A stretch of 64,000 bases of DNA from Beta vulgaris subsp. vulgaris. Lineage: Eukaryota; Streptophyta; Magnoliopsida; Caryophyllales; Amaranthaceae. Each line of letters opens with the position of its first letter. The stretch's first letter is position 1. The stretch is from positions 54,451,767 to 54,515,766 of the forward strand of contig NC_079204.1 of assembly GCF_026745355.1 (NCBI RefSeq). Direction: 5' to 3'. A model generated the notes under the pieces. That model did no database searches and was not told the origin of the DNA. It worked only from the letters and a program-made list of their open reading frames with translations. The translations under genes and the position numbers were made by a program. Positions 12,151 through 23,700 of the stretch are shown here, in pieces.

Positions 12151-12434
12151 ATTTAATTTTCATGGAAAGTTTCATTTCCTAGAAAGTTTTTTCCCTTATA
12201 TAATTCCGAAATTGACTATTGTGTTTGTTTAACATCAAAGATTTGCACTTTTCATGAATTGATCGTGGGAATCCTGAATGATAATGGGAGTTAGGTCAAT
12301 AAATTCCCACGTTTTGGGAAAATTTTAATTTCTCAGGAATGTTCATCTCCTGACAACCAAATAATTACCCAATTCAGAAAATCATGAGAACTTTTATCGC
12401 CTACATAATTTCCTGTATACCAAACAACCACTTA
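12027..12434. mobile_element. MITE-like element with an (AT)n core
   Basis: The left end ATGGTTGTTTGATATA (12027) is matched in inverse by ATACCAAACAACCACTTA at the right (about 12417-12434), giving a terminal inverted repeat of about 14 bp. No coding capacity. A long AT microsatellite (about 12041-12146) lies just inside the left end. The superfamily is not clear. A TTA/TAA-like target duplication is possible but ambiguous because of the AT context. Confidence 0.6.
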
Positions 12435-13421
12435 TTATTGTTTAACCCTGTCAAATAGAAAATTAATTATGCTCCCTACATTTTAAAAATACAAGTTTTA
12501 AAATCTAACCTATCTTTCCTAACCTCTAATTGAGCTACCATTAGAAGAAGGTGAAGACTTGTACAAGTAGAACATTATATTGGTAGTCATAACTACCATA
12601 TTCATAGTATAAAAAAGCAATTAACAATAAATTTCAACCTAAGTTTTCCATGAATACGCAAAGCCAGTTGGCCACCAACATGTGAAAACCTCACATTGGA
12701 CGAGTCATTCCTGCTCAAAACTTAAACCTTAACCGCAAGAAACAGCTACTTTCCATCAATATTCAATACCGTTGTAATATTACATGGAGTACATTTGAAA
12801 AAGAGACATAAAATAAACAAATAAATACTAGTATAACCTAAAAAAGTTGGTCACTTTTCCAAGAAATGTACTACCCAACTTATTCATATACCAAATCTAG
12901 ACAATAGACAGCCTACCCTAAATGTCCTGTAAAATCTGGATGTTCATATTTGTTGAGATGTCAAAAATGGTATGTATCACATTGTTTTAAAATGCACTCA
13001 ATTGAAAGAAAAAGACAGCAACACTGAAATTTTTTTCCAGGGCAAAAATGTATTGAATGATAAATTCTTGATTTTGGGACTTACACTTCTGCAGAGAAGA
13101 AGGGTTCATTACACAAACAAAGTGGCTATGGGCATTCTCATTCAGTGGCCTGTCACTTTTGTGAACTTTGACCTGAGAATGCATCCCGCCACTCGATTTT
13201 TTTTGCTTTTTTTTTTTTCAATTGTATATTTACATGTACAAAACAACACCGTATATTCACTCACGCAAACATGGGGAACGCCTTCTTTTACGTTGCTCCC
13301 ACTTTATAAGTTCCGCCAGCTTAGCTTGGTTTCTTTTCTTCCGTTTTTGGATGATACAATACAAACAAGTCCATCAGATGCCGTAGAGTAGTAACTCATC
13401 TAAACAAGAAAACAGCACATT
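12435..13421. other. Intergenic sequence and probable 3' UTR of the Pro/His-rich protein gene
   Basis: The 139-codon plus-strand ORF at 12972-13391 has no recognisable domain and biased, low-complexity composition, so I do not call it a gene. The part nearest 13421 is likely the 3' UTR of the minus-strand gene that begins at 18020. Confidence 0.4.
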
Positions 13422-16400
13422 CTACCAATAATGTAGTAAAAGAGCTACGAACAGTGAGAATATCCAATAGGTAGCTGTTATATGACCTCCAGCAGCTGCA
13501 AATACAGCAACGGGATAACCAAAATCGCTCAGTAAAGAATGACAGAAATTATAAACGTGTGAAAGCTAAAGTTGACAATGATAGTATACATCACAAACCA
13601 TCTAAATATGAAAGTCGTTTCTTCCTTGATTTTTATGATAAATACAAAAATCACAAGCCACTTGCATGCTAAAGAAATACTTCATGTCACTGGGACACTG
13701 TATTTCCAGCTCATAGAAGATGATGCCTGGCGCTACGGCCTTGTTCATTACACCTGATTTTTACCCTGCTGATATTTATTTACTGTTTAAAACTTAAAAC
13801 TTGTGTGTACTGAGTCAAAACTGATTTTCCTAATTTTCTGATAATGCTCACTTGTGCAATTTACTAATTAAAGCTAAATGTTACTGATCAAAACTGAGTT
13901 ATGCTTACCTCACTGAGTAAAACTGATTTTGCTGATTAAAACTGTTTCTCACTACCTAAATCTGATTTTTACTGAATAATTTTTCATTAAAAGAAGTTCA
14001 ATAGAACATGGCCTAAATAAGTACTACTCACTAATTATATTTGGAGGTGAATATTTTCTAATAACTAATTCACTTGAAAGTCATTGAAGTAATTCCGGAA
14101 AGGACAAATTTCTTTTTTCTTTAAACAGGGGAAAGGACAAATTTTATATAACTATCCTGCTGTCCAAAAGGCTGATGGAATTTTTCTTTGAATCTAGTCA
14201 TTTCAAAACATTGATAAATTTGTGCTGCAACGGTGAAATATGCATCAGAGTTATAAACAGACAAGATGCCAGTCAAATTTTTTGGGACCAAGGCACTATA
14301 TTTAGATTCAATCACGCTGCAGCAAGAAAATGGAAAAAGAAAAGTTAAAGCAAAAGAACAAACTTCAAAAATTGCACTTACATGGAGACGGAGCGATTGA
14401 TGGCCTTTTATCTGGAGGCTCTGGGTCCATTTCACGCGCTGATGGGGGATGAACATGAGCATATATTACATTTGGTAATGGACTAGATGGTGAAATTTGA
14501 TGCGCAACAGAAGTTGGTGGTTTGACTTGTGGGTGAGGTGATGCAGCAACAGAATGATGAGGAGGCATGCTAGGTGCAGTAATCGCAATCCCAGGAGAGT
14601 GTTCAGGACTTTTTCCAGGACTTTTTCCGAAGTGTCTACTCTTGAATCTAAACCTGCAGCCAGGGGGGCTCGCCGGATAGCTTCTAATAGGTGGATGCGC
14701 ACCTGGAGGGCTTGCTCGATAGCTAATAGCAGGTGCAGGTGCAAAAGATGGGACAGCTCGATGGTGTTTCACAGGTGAAGAAGCACTTCTTTGTGGCACA
14801 GGAGCGCCCTGGACAGGTTGAGGAGCTTCCACGGGAGAATAGGAGGGAGCGCTAGCAGGAGGTAAATGAGAACTATGGTCATCATGATGGTGATGATGAT
14901 AGTGATGGTGGTGATGATGGTGGTGGTGATGATGAGGAAGAGGTGCAGGAGCTGGAGCAGGTGTTGGACTAGCAGCATCACCGCTTAGTGAATGTTGCAG
15001 TACTGATGAAAGGCTAACCTGTTTGACTTTACCAAAGACAGTGTTATTAAGTCCGAGATTTCTAGCTGGAGAATCTCTGATGGTTTGTGCAAGTTGCTTC
15101 AGCCTCGGCTTTGAGGGAACTCCAACCTTCAGCACAACAGATGTTTGAACAGTAGCAGGGGGAGCCACGGTGGAACCTCTAGAATTTGTTAAGCGAATGT
15201 ACAAGTTCTGAACCATATAAGATGAGTAATCTCAAATTAAAATAATAGACGGTCAATTATTATGATGACAAAATCTACAGCCAGTAATCAAATTATCTTG
15301 CAAAGACTGAAAATAGCAATAGAGAAGTAAACAGAAAGAGCAAATGTACCTCATTTCCAGTCAAATGCAACCCAAGTGCAAGTTGGTTCCTCAGCACCTC
15401 AAAATTTTCTTGTATTTGGAGGATAGAGTTGTTTAAAGTGAAGTTAAAAAGAATCTGAACTTTTTGCAAAGGATATGCAGTTTGGTAAGGACTAACAGTA
15501 ATTCCACCAGGAAACTTCAACACCTCAAAGAAAGATGGCTCTCCAAACAGATAAGATGACAGCTCAAATGTCATTTGACGTATAACCAAATTTTCAAAAT
15601 TTGAACGGATTAAACTCTGTTGGGCTGTAGATATAGAATATTTCGACACAGGATCAATGGCAAACACAATATCTGTTTTATTTATTCCAGAACTTTCCAT
15701 TGATAAGATGAGCACCTAATAATCAGAAATAAAACAAATATCATAAGTGTGACAGAGATACGCAAACAAAAGGAAGCTGAAGTATGGGAATAGTTATAGA
15801 TTATACTTTTGAATTAGTAGCTCCAAAGTCAAGGTAGAGGTCAGCTTCGAGCTGTTCAACATTGTCTTCCAGAAAAGAAACTGGCTTCAGCAATTTAAAA
15901 CTTGCAACGATTGTGTGACCTAAACATCAGACATACTTTTATATTAGAACAAAGGTTATCTGCAAGAAAATTCATTGATCCCTCTCCTTCATCATCAAGT
16001 TGGCATTAAAAATGACACTCTTAGCTTGGAATATTTTAACTTCGAAAATGAGATGGAACAAACAATTATAAGATCCATAAGTTTAGTCATAACTAAAACA
16101 AACCGCAAACACTTCACCATCATATTATTAAGATGTGGTCACATATGTTATGTAGGAAACTAACAGCAACCGTTGTCAACAAATAGCACATAAGGGAGAC
16201 GAAAACAGTCAAGAAGCACAAGAACAAGTAATGACGGCATATATCATAACATGATGGTACTATCAAATATTCCAGAGAGAAAGATACATAACAGTTTTCA
16301 CAGCTAGTTTTAGCATATTATACCTTTAGGCAGATAAACGAAAAGTAGGCTCAAAATAGGCTCCTGAATGTAAATACCAGGGACATGGTCGTAGCTTGTA

Positions 16401-18020
16401 TTTTAGATGTCTACTCATAAGTTTTGGAGGATACTATAATCCTTGAATATGCAAGTCATCTTGCACACCAGCTATCCCAAACAGTCCAACTTTCAATCAT
16501 ACCCCTCCCGTTTCTATTACTATTGCACATCTAGATAACATATGTCCTAAATGACCAGGGACACCAGAAGAAGGCTCACTCGCACCAGTGGCATGATCTG
16601 AGAATCTGAGATAGTTATACTGTAAGGTGTCTAACCCTAAGAGCATTGTTCTGTTAATCTATTCCCCACAATCTGTCCAATTGGAGTTACGGCAAGCAAT
16701 TGATGTCACATGGTGATTCCAAAATGATGTTGCGCATATAGAGGCCCGAAACATGGATGTCAATAAACTACAAAGCCAAGGAAAGCAAAGATTTAAGATG
16801 CGCTAAATAGTCCAGTAAAAATCTACAGGATGCACCTTTTTTTACTCCATTAATCTATATTCTAGATCTTCACATGTATCAAGCACCTAGGTCCTATGAG
16901 CTCAAAACAGATTAAGGTGATGGAATATAATAGTCGTACTAAGCTTACATGATAATATAGACCAATTGCCTCTCTGTGAAACTAAAACAATTGTACCGTT
17001 AATGCAGCAGCCAACTAAAGCCCGTCATACACATCCTCTCAAGCATTGGATATAAACTTAGCCCTTCATCCAAACACCATAACATCTTTTGGTCCACTCC
17101 CCAACAATCAAACAGATTGAGTCATCTCCCTAAAAGAACACACAAAAGAAAATGCTCCGATTTCCATGCTATTAACACCAATCCTTTCATGTTTATGAAT
17201 CAAAAACACCAAGGAGATAGACGAACCATGCGAATTCCAATCTCTCATGAACCAACCAACACTTTGCACCAAAATGATCATCCTCCAAACTCAAATGGGA
17301 CACCATATCAAATCCTCCATCAACAGTGTGCTTACAACCAATCATCAAAATTACCCAAAACAATAATTTTTTATCTAATGAGTCAAAACAAAATTAATTC
17401 ACCAACCTAACTCTAACATCATATCTATCCCCAAAAAAACAGATAACTCATGATCCAACCCAAAAGGCAACATCATTAATGCAAACTACAAAGCCACCGA
17501 CACTAAAAGACCCAAACCAAACTGTCAAAATTTAATCAAACAAAAAAAAACTCCCACTAATTTTTACTAAAAACCCATCAAAAATCACACCCCAATTACT
17601 CAAATTACACTTAAACCCACTTAAAATTAAAACCCAGACTACCCATAAAAATAAATCAAATCCAAATTCACACTTCAAAAACACCAAAAAAAAAAAATGA
17701 AGTTACAAAATACAAATACCCATTAAAGTAAAAACCCAATAAATTAAAAGTACTAAAAAAAACCAACCTCTATAACGTGGATCTAGATCTGAATCACCTC
17801 GATCTGCGAAATTCAAGAAGGGGGGCAACCAAAAAACCGCAGAAAGAAAAACAGCTATTCCAAGCAGAAGTGCTAAAAAACACTTGAGCTTAATAAAACT
17901 ACAAAAAAACCAACTACAACCTCTTCTTTCTACATTATTCCCAGAAATTCCTTCAACACTAGCACGAACTGCTGCAGCTGAGGAGAGAGAAAATTCATCA
18001 TCTTCATCCAACTTCCCCAT
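13422..18020 (-). CDS. Plant-specific membrane protein with Pro/His-rich tail (DUF7036-like)
   Basis: Firm coding exons: 18020-17768, 15919-15807, 15715-15350 and 15207-14382 (520 residues, in phase). Residues 1-45 are charged and cytosolic-looking (MGKLDEDDEF). About 46-68 is one hydrophobic span (signal-anchor). About 80-290 is a conserved globular region that I associate with plant DUF7036 proteins. About 290-520 is rich in Pro, Ala, Ser and His, with a near-continuous run of 16 His around residue 340 and SPxP motifs like hydroxyproline-rich proteins. The 3' end is unresolved. The strong donor at 14381 (GTAAGT) could splice to 14316, giving a stop two codons on, or to a last exon at 13527-13422 whose best frame is a hydrophobic tail (AVFAAAGGHITATYWIFSLF) ending TAG. 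The phase does not match that exon without another donor. Function unknown. Family name moderately sure, gene sure. Confidence 0.75.
13737..14013. mobile_element. Tourist-like MITE in the 3' part of the Pro/His-rich gene
   Basis: Left end GGCCTTGTTCATTACAC at 13737 and right end reading inversely GGCCATGTTCTATTGAA at 14013 form a terminal inverted repeat. Flanks TAC and TAA could be a diverged TWA duplication. The interior is made of repeated CTGATTTTnCTGA-type words. It is non-coding. Confidence 0.6.
14887..14942 (-). repeat. CAT/CAC microsatellite encoding a polyhistidine tract
   Basis: The plus strand shows runs of ATG/GTG/GAT triplets. Read on the minus strand in the gene's frame they give 11 His, Tyr, 5 His, then DDHSSH. 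Mixed CAT and CAC codons argue for some selection on the histidines rather than a pure slipped triplet. Confidence 0.85.
15920..17767 (-). other. 1.85-kb first intron of the Pro/His-rich gene
   Basis: Bounded by donor GTTGG after 17768 and acceptor TTTAG before 15919. The plus-strand ORF at 17117-17410 inside it is low-complexity (Asn/His/Thr-rich) and not supported as a gene. No clear transposon ends were found. Confidence 0.6.
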
Positions 18021-18700
18021 TTGCTAAAATGTGGGTATTTTTTTACTTCCATACCCAGTTGGGTGGTTTAAATTCTGAGCTCAAAGAACCCATCTTTTTA
18101 CCCTAATTTTTCCTTCAGTGAGAGAAAAATTAAATTGGGGATGAATTTGAAGGAGTGAGAATTTAGAAGAGAGAGAAAGTTGAAGGAAAGAGTAAATTAG
18201 GGTTATGGTGGATGGTTGAAGGAGAAATTGGAGTAAACTTGCTGAGAAATTTTTAAGCTTTTTTGGAAGTAGTAATAATAATAAATAAGTAAAATTCAAA
18301 AAAGCAAAAAAAATTACAAAAAAAAAAAAAAAAAATTGGTTGGTTTATTGATCTGCTTTTAACTGTTTTGTGGGGTTTTTTCAAAAAATAAAATTTGATG
18401 AAAAAAAAGGAAATTTATGGAGAAGAGAGAGATGAAAGTACAGGGTCACAGTCAGAGGTACAGCAAATGGGAGGTGGTGATAAGGTGCTTAATTTTTTTT
18501 TATTTTTTTATGAAAAAGAAAAAAATGGTTTTAAATTAAAGCACTAATTTGGGACACTTGATGATAAGTAAGTATTTATTTTGATGTTAATTAGGAGAGA
18601 GAAAATGATAGTTTAATTAGGGAGATAATGGGGGAAGGAAGCTAAAGAGAAGTGAGTAGTAGAGTAGAAAATGGGGAAGTGAGTGGAATTGAAGTGGCCA
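18021..18700 (-). promoter_or_regulatory. 5' leader/promoter side of the Pro/His-rich gene
   Basis: The GA-rich (CT-rich on the coding strand) stretch 18115-18235 is typical of a plant 5' UTR or core promoter. Poly-A tracts follow at about 18315-18336. No distinct TATA box was found. The extent is inferred. Confidence 0.35.
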
Positions 18701-20784
18701 AGAAATGGAGATTCAATCAAAAAGGGGGGCCACTACTAGTCTTAGTGGAGTCATTTGATTTTTTTTTCTTGTTTGACTATATTAACCTTCGTGATGTGAT
18801 GGCGTTCTGTTATGAACTGTTCTGTTTGAATTTTTGCGCTATTTGCTTATTGTATTTTGATAAAAGAAATTTTAAAAAAATTAGAACATATGTGATGTAA
18901 GTTTATTGATTTTCCTTTTTAAGTTGCATTTATGAAAGAGAAATGTTTTGATTAGTTCTAATGATTGAGATACTTTATGATCTTTTAATTACCAATTTAA
19001 CTTGATTTGAAAACTAAATGAACTGAAAAAGTAGAGAAAAGTCGAATTATGTCAATAAATGAACTTAATACTATGTATACTGAATAACGAATACAATAGA
19101 TTATGAAATTTAACAATTGTAACTTTCTTTTTTCTAGTACATCGCATTCATACAAATTCATAACTAGCACATTAAAGATCAAACACTTTATAAAATAATA
19201 TACTCGAAGAAATTAACTTGGAAATTATCCATGTTGCACCACACTTGTATATATATAAAAGCAATGTCACCTCCCAAAAACAAAAAGCAATCCCAAAAAC
19301 TAAAATTTGAAAAAAAAATAGCACAAACCTTTCACGTTATGTTGGCCTATTATCCCAAATTGTTAAGACACCACATATTGCTTTGATTTCGAAATTATTT
19401 TTACAAATAGTTTATGTAGGATTGAAAGTACATCATGGGTCTATTTTTCAAAATAGAAAAACCACTTATTCGGTTATCAATTTTGTGCACAAGCTAAATG
19501 AGTGATGGGTCTTTTTCATAATAGAGAAAACACTAATTCAGGTCTGTTCGACATCACTTTCAATTTTTGATTTTTGGGTATAATAATACTAAAATTTCAC
19601 ATAATATAAGTGGTTTAATGAAGTAAATTTAGTTTTAATTATACTAAGACTCTAAGAGGAGTGGTAAACACAACCTCAATTTACTAACAACAAAAACAGG
19701 AAATTACTTTTTATGATTTCCATATTTTTGCATTAAAGAAAAGAAAAAATGAAAACGAATAACGATAACAAATCAACCCTCGTTAGCAATTTTGTGAACA
19801 AACAAACTGTGTTTGGTGTCTTTATTTGTTTTTTCAAGAAGTGAAAGATCAACATTTGTCGAAAAAAAGTACAAATTTTATCATACACCCGGATATACTG
19901 TGAGCATGATACGTCCAAGGTTATTTTATTTACTCATTGCTCATTTGAAATCATCCAAATAAGTAAAATCTACCAAAATGAGAGTTCCAAATGAACATAA
20001 ATGAATTCAAGAAAAGGCTCGAGGATAGCAACGGAGAGGGAACTTAATGCAATGGCAATGGGGCTAAATCTCAAAATCACCTCTAGATTTATAAACACTG
20101 ACATCTCAGAATTAAATAAAATACATTCGAATTTCGATATGAAGAGAGAGATTATCAAGATGAACAAACTGTTCAGCCAAATGAGCCCTAACCTACGGCC
20201 ATACCTAACCAAATTATTTAAATGCAATAATTATTCAGCACTAATTACATTGAAAAGTAATCTAGACTAAATATATCAAACTAAAATTAGATATCAAAGA
20301 GATTACAAGTTTAGAACAAGGGAACAACCACAAAGTGAATTGCCCAAAAAACACAAAGGGGAAAAGGGGGAAGGAGCAGCAATCCCATGGCGGTTGGACA
20401 GTGACGCAAGATCAATGACGACCAAGACCGATCTAGCTACAGCTGTGATCAACGTGCGCTTGTAGCTGAAAATCACAAGAGGAGACGAGATGGGGCAAGG
20501 ATCAAGGTTGTGTCAATGAAGGTGGCTCTGATGGTACTCTGACTTCACGGTGATGCCACAAGGGACTGGGTGGGTATTTGTGTTTATGTTAAGAGTTAAA
20601 ACCACTGACTCAGTTCACTGTTATAAAATAAAAAACCACCACCAATTAGTTTGCGGTTATCTATCTCGAACACAGAAAAATTTACCTCAACCCAAAAAAG
20701 TAACATTATAAAGAAAATTTGATCCAGGATGTTGGTTGTGTCAAGGGAGCATTAGATGATATAGTTAGAAGAAAGTAAGCTTAG
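18701..20784. other. Intergenic DNA, no supported gene
   Basis: AT-rich. An 89-codon ORF at 20001-20270 has no recognisable domain. The less AT-rich stretch 20360-20580 looks like decayed mobile DNA, but neither ends nor a family could be identified. Confidence 0.4.
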
Positions 20785-23700
20785 TCAATGATCTCCAGCT
20801 TTGATCAGCTGGCTTGTATCTGCAGCACCTGGACACAAGTTGGAAGTGACATTTACATCAGTAGTGGATGCTGAGAAGGGCTTAATGGACGCACGAAGTG
20901 ACTCGGGACCGTCAGAAGCAATTCTCCTACATAATGTATCACAGTTACTAATAACCTCAGTTAACCGCCCTTTAAGCTCCCCAAGCTCCACTTGCAACGA
21001 ATGAACTGTGTACAAACATGATATGTACAAATTAGCCCAGAATGAACACAGATTAGTAGTCGGTCTAAAGGCATAATATACAGCACTACAAAGTAACCAA
21101 CCATGATAGTGTAAAATAATTTAATCAACACGATCATGGTAAGCATTACCTTCTGATAGATGTAGTGATGCCGTCTTCATGGCAGATACAGAGCCGTTAT
21201 ACCGTTGTAGAAGTTTAACTGACAATGCATCTACAACTTCTATTTTGTTTTCAATTTCTTCCTGCAAAAAGTCTTAATACAATCAGTGTCCGCCTAGAAC
21301 ATACCTCATCAGAAAGTTCAGGCTCAGTAGTATGTCGATATTCTCAATGAATAATAATATTCTCAATGAAGACCTGAAAACAAGTTATACAATAAAATTA
21401 CGCTTGCAAGGTATTGCCCAAGTGATCTGAACAAAATCCCCCCTTACACCACTTCCTTTTTCACTGATATCCATGAGTAATTTAAAGATGATTAGTACAG
21501 ATAAAGACTCTACACCCAGACCAAACTTATTGATGATGTTGCTAAACTCCATGAGTTAGCTTAGATATAACTTCAACTTCACAATTTCAGTAACTTTTTC
21601 TTTGACAGGAGAAATTTCATAGGACTCTAGGTTTTACAAACTGACAATCTAAGGAATCTAAGCGTCCAAATTTTGACAGTACAGAGCAGCTTCTAGCTCT
21701 ACACTCCAATAATACAAGGTTCGGAATACTGAGCTCGATCTATTTGAAGTGTGTCTAAAGACTCTAAACGGAATAGTGTTAAGTGACAACTCGACCCAAC
21801 CAAAGAAGGATGACAAACCTAATCTAATGGAATATGAAAGCAAGGATAAGAACTTAGTGAATGTTGAACTATGCCTTGAATTAATTATCTCGCGCTAGGA
21901 TTAACCAAGCACGGGTTTAGGCCCATCTGTTAGGTTAATTAGCAGGGTACTGTCCCTATAATTAACTTCTGCTTCTATATATTATGAAATTTGTAATCTC
22001 TCCTAAACCTAATAAAACGTTTCTCCTTTGTGGATGTAGCTAACACATTGTCAGTGAACTACGTTAATTCTTGTGTCGATTGTTCTTTAATTCTTTGTTG
22101 ATTTATTGCATTCGTTAAATAGTGAACTTAGACACTTAAATGACAGATTCACCACATAGGTCCAGAAGAAGCATGGATAGGATATTGAGATACCAACCAA
22201 GCAATCTTAACCAAAGTCATCAACAATTCCCGCCATACAAATTCCTCTAGTAAATGGTAAGTAACTATATTCCAAAGCCTCGAGTTCACAGGCCTCGAGA
22301 TTAAAAAAATGATTCCAGTTCACCTCCACCCTAGGCTGAGCCGCTCAAATTTCTTAAATGGAATCCTCTCAAAATCAACTTGCATCAAACTAAACACAGA
22401 CAGCTCCTATCTGCCGAACAGAAATTTTGTAGATTGCGATGTTCATTTAAAAAAGACCGACACGCAAACTGAAGAGGGGCTACCAGAACAAAGCCAAGTT
22501 TGACATATTGAAGACTGAATTGTAGGCACCAATGAGCGCTGATCACTACATCAAAGACTCGACCAATGATAAAGGGACTTGATGCATTATTGACAACTTC
22601 GGCGTAGGATGGCTAAGCAAAAGTTCAACATTGCCTGAGGAGCAGATTGTAGATATCTTAGCCAGGGATTCTAGATATATTTCACTAACTTAACTGAACA
22701 ATACACACCGGTCCACTTTACGAGCAGTGACTGGAGTAGCAGGTGGAAAGAGTGGTGGTCTGGTGGAGTCACCAAGATGATTAAACTTTGCCTTAGATCA
22801 ATTTGTCAACTGGTCAGGCTTCTTTGGCCGTGCACGGTACATCAGTTCATGGAATGGGGACTTGAAGGTGGAGAAGAAACTGTTAACCAACCCACTTCAA
22901 TTTGATGAGATAGTCACATGCTTGGACCCACTATTACTACGAGAAAGGGCTCTCATTTGGAATTACCAACTAAAGGCCCGTGTTTCGAGCCCAATTTTAA
23001 CTAAACTCAGCTCTAACAATCCCAATCTCATTGAAACTTTAAAACACACGTGAAAGCATGATATCTGTTTCAAAAGTTACAAGAAGTGGGATGCTGGCCA
23101 TAGTTGCAATGAGGAGAAGAAGAAGCCGATTACAAGCCACCTTGAGGTAAAGGTCGAAGTTTGGGTAGCTTATAATGCAATGAGACCACAGAAGGGAGAA
23201 AATTAAAGAGGAGAGATATAGGGAACCATAATTATTTATAAAATAGAGTAAAAGAGAGACAAGAAGATCACAAAGGGAACTGCAAGAGTTTATATCAGTT
23301 CAGTTATCTAGTTTAGGGTAGTATCAAGCCTCTAACATGCTTGATATTCTATCTTCAACTTCCTTAAAGATTTACAATTTATCAATCAGATTTTCATACT
23401 CTTTACCTTGTTCTTCTTCCTTCTGCAGTTGTTTATTTCTGTTCATTAAACTCATAATATATATTCCAGATTTTCAGTTCATAGCAAAACCTGGTGAAGA
23501 GTTGTACGTTTTTTTCTTCTTTCAGAAAATAAACAGTGTCATGAATGATTTATATAAGTGCAACATGCCAACATGAAAACTTGGACTTCTTGGCCACACT
23601 CATCGGTAGCAGTAGCACGCAGGTGCATTTTTTGTGAATAACTTTCCATTACAATGACAAATTCTCCTTATTCAAATCCAATGGTCTGAAGAGGGCATTT

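Noticed and set aside
12972..13391. 139-codon plus-strand ORF
   Set aside because: Low-complexity, no recognisable family. It overlaps the likely 3' UTR of a minus-strand gene.
17117..17410. 97-codon plus-strand ORF
   Set aside because: Lies in an intron of a minus-strand gene and has only biased composition.
20001..20270. 89-codon plus-strand ORF
   Set aside because: Protein-like at first sight but no motif, promoter or splice context. Left as unassigned intergenic sequence.
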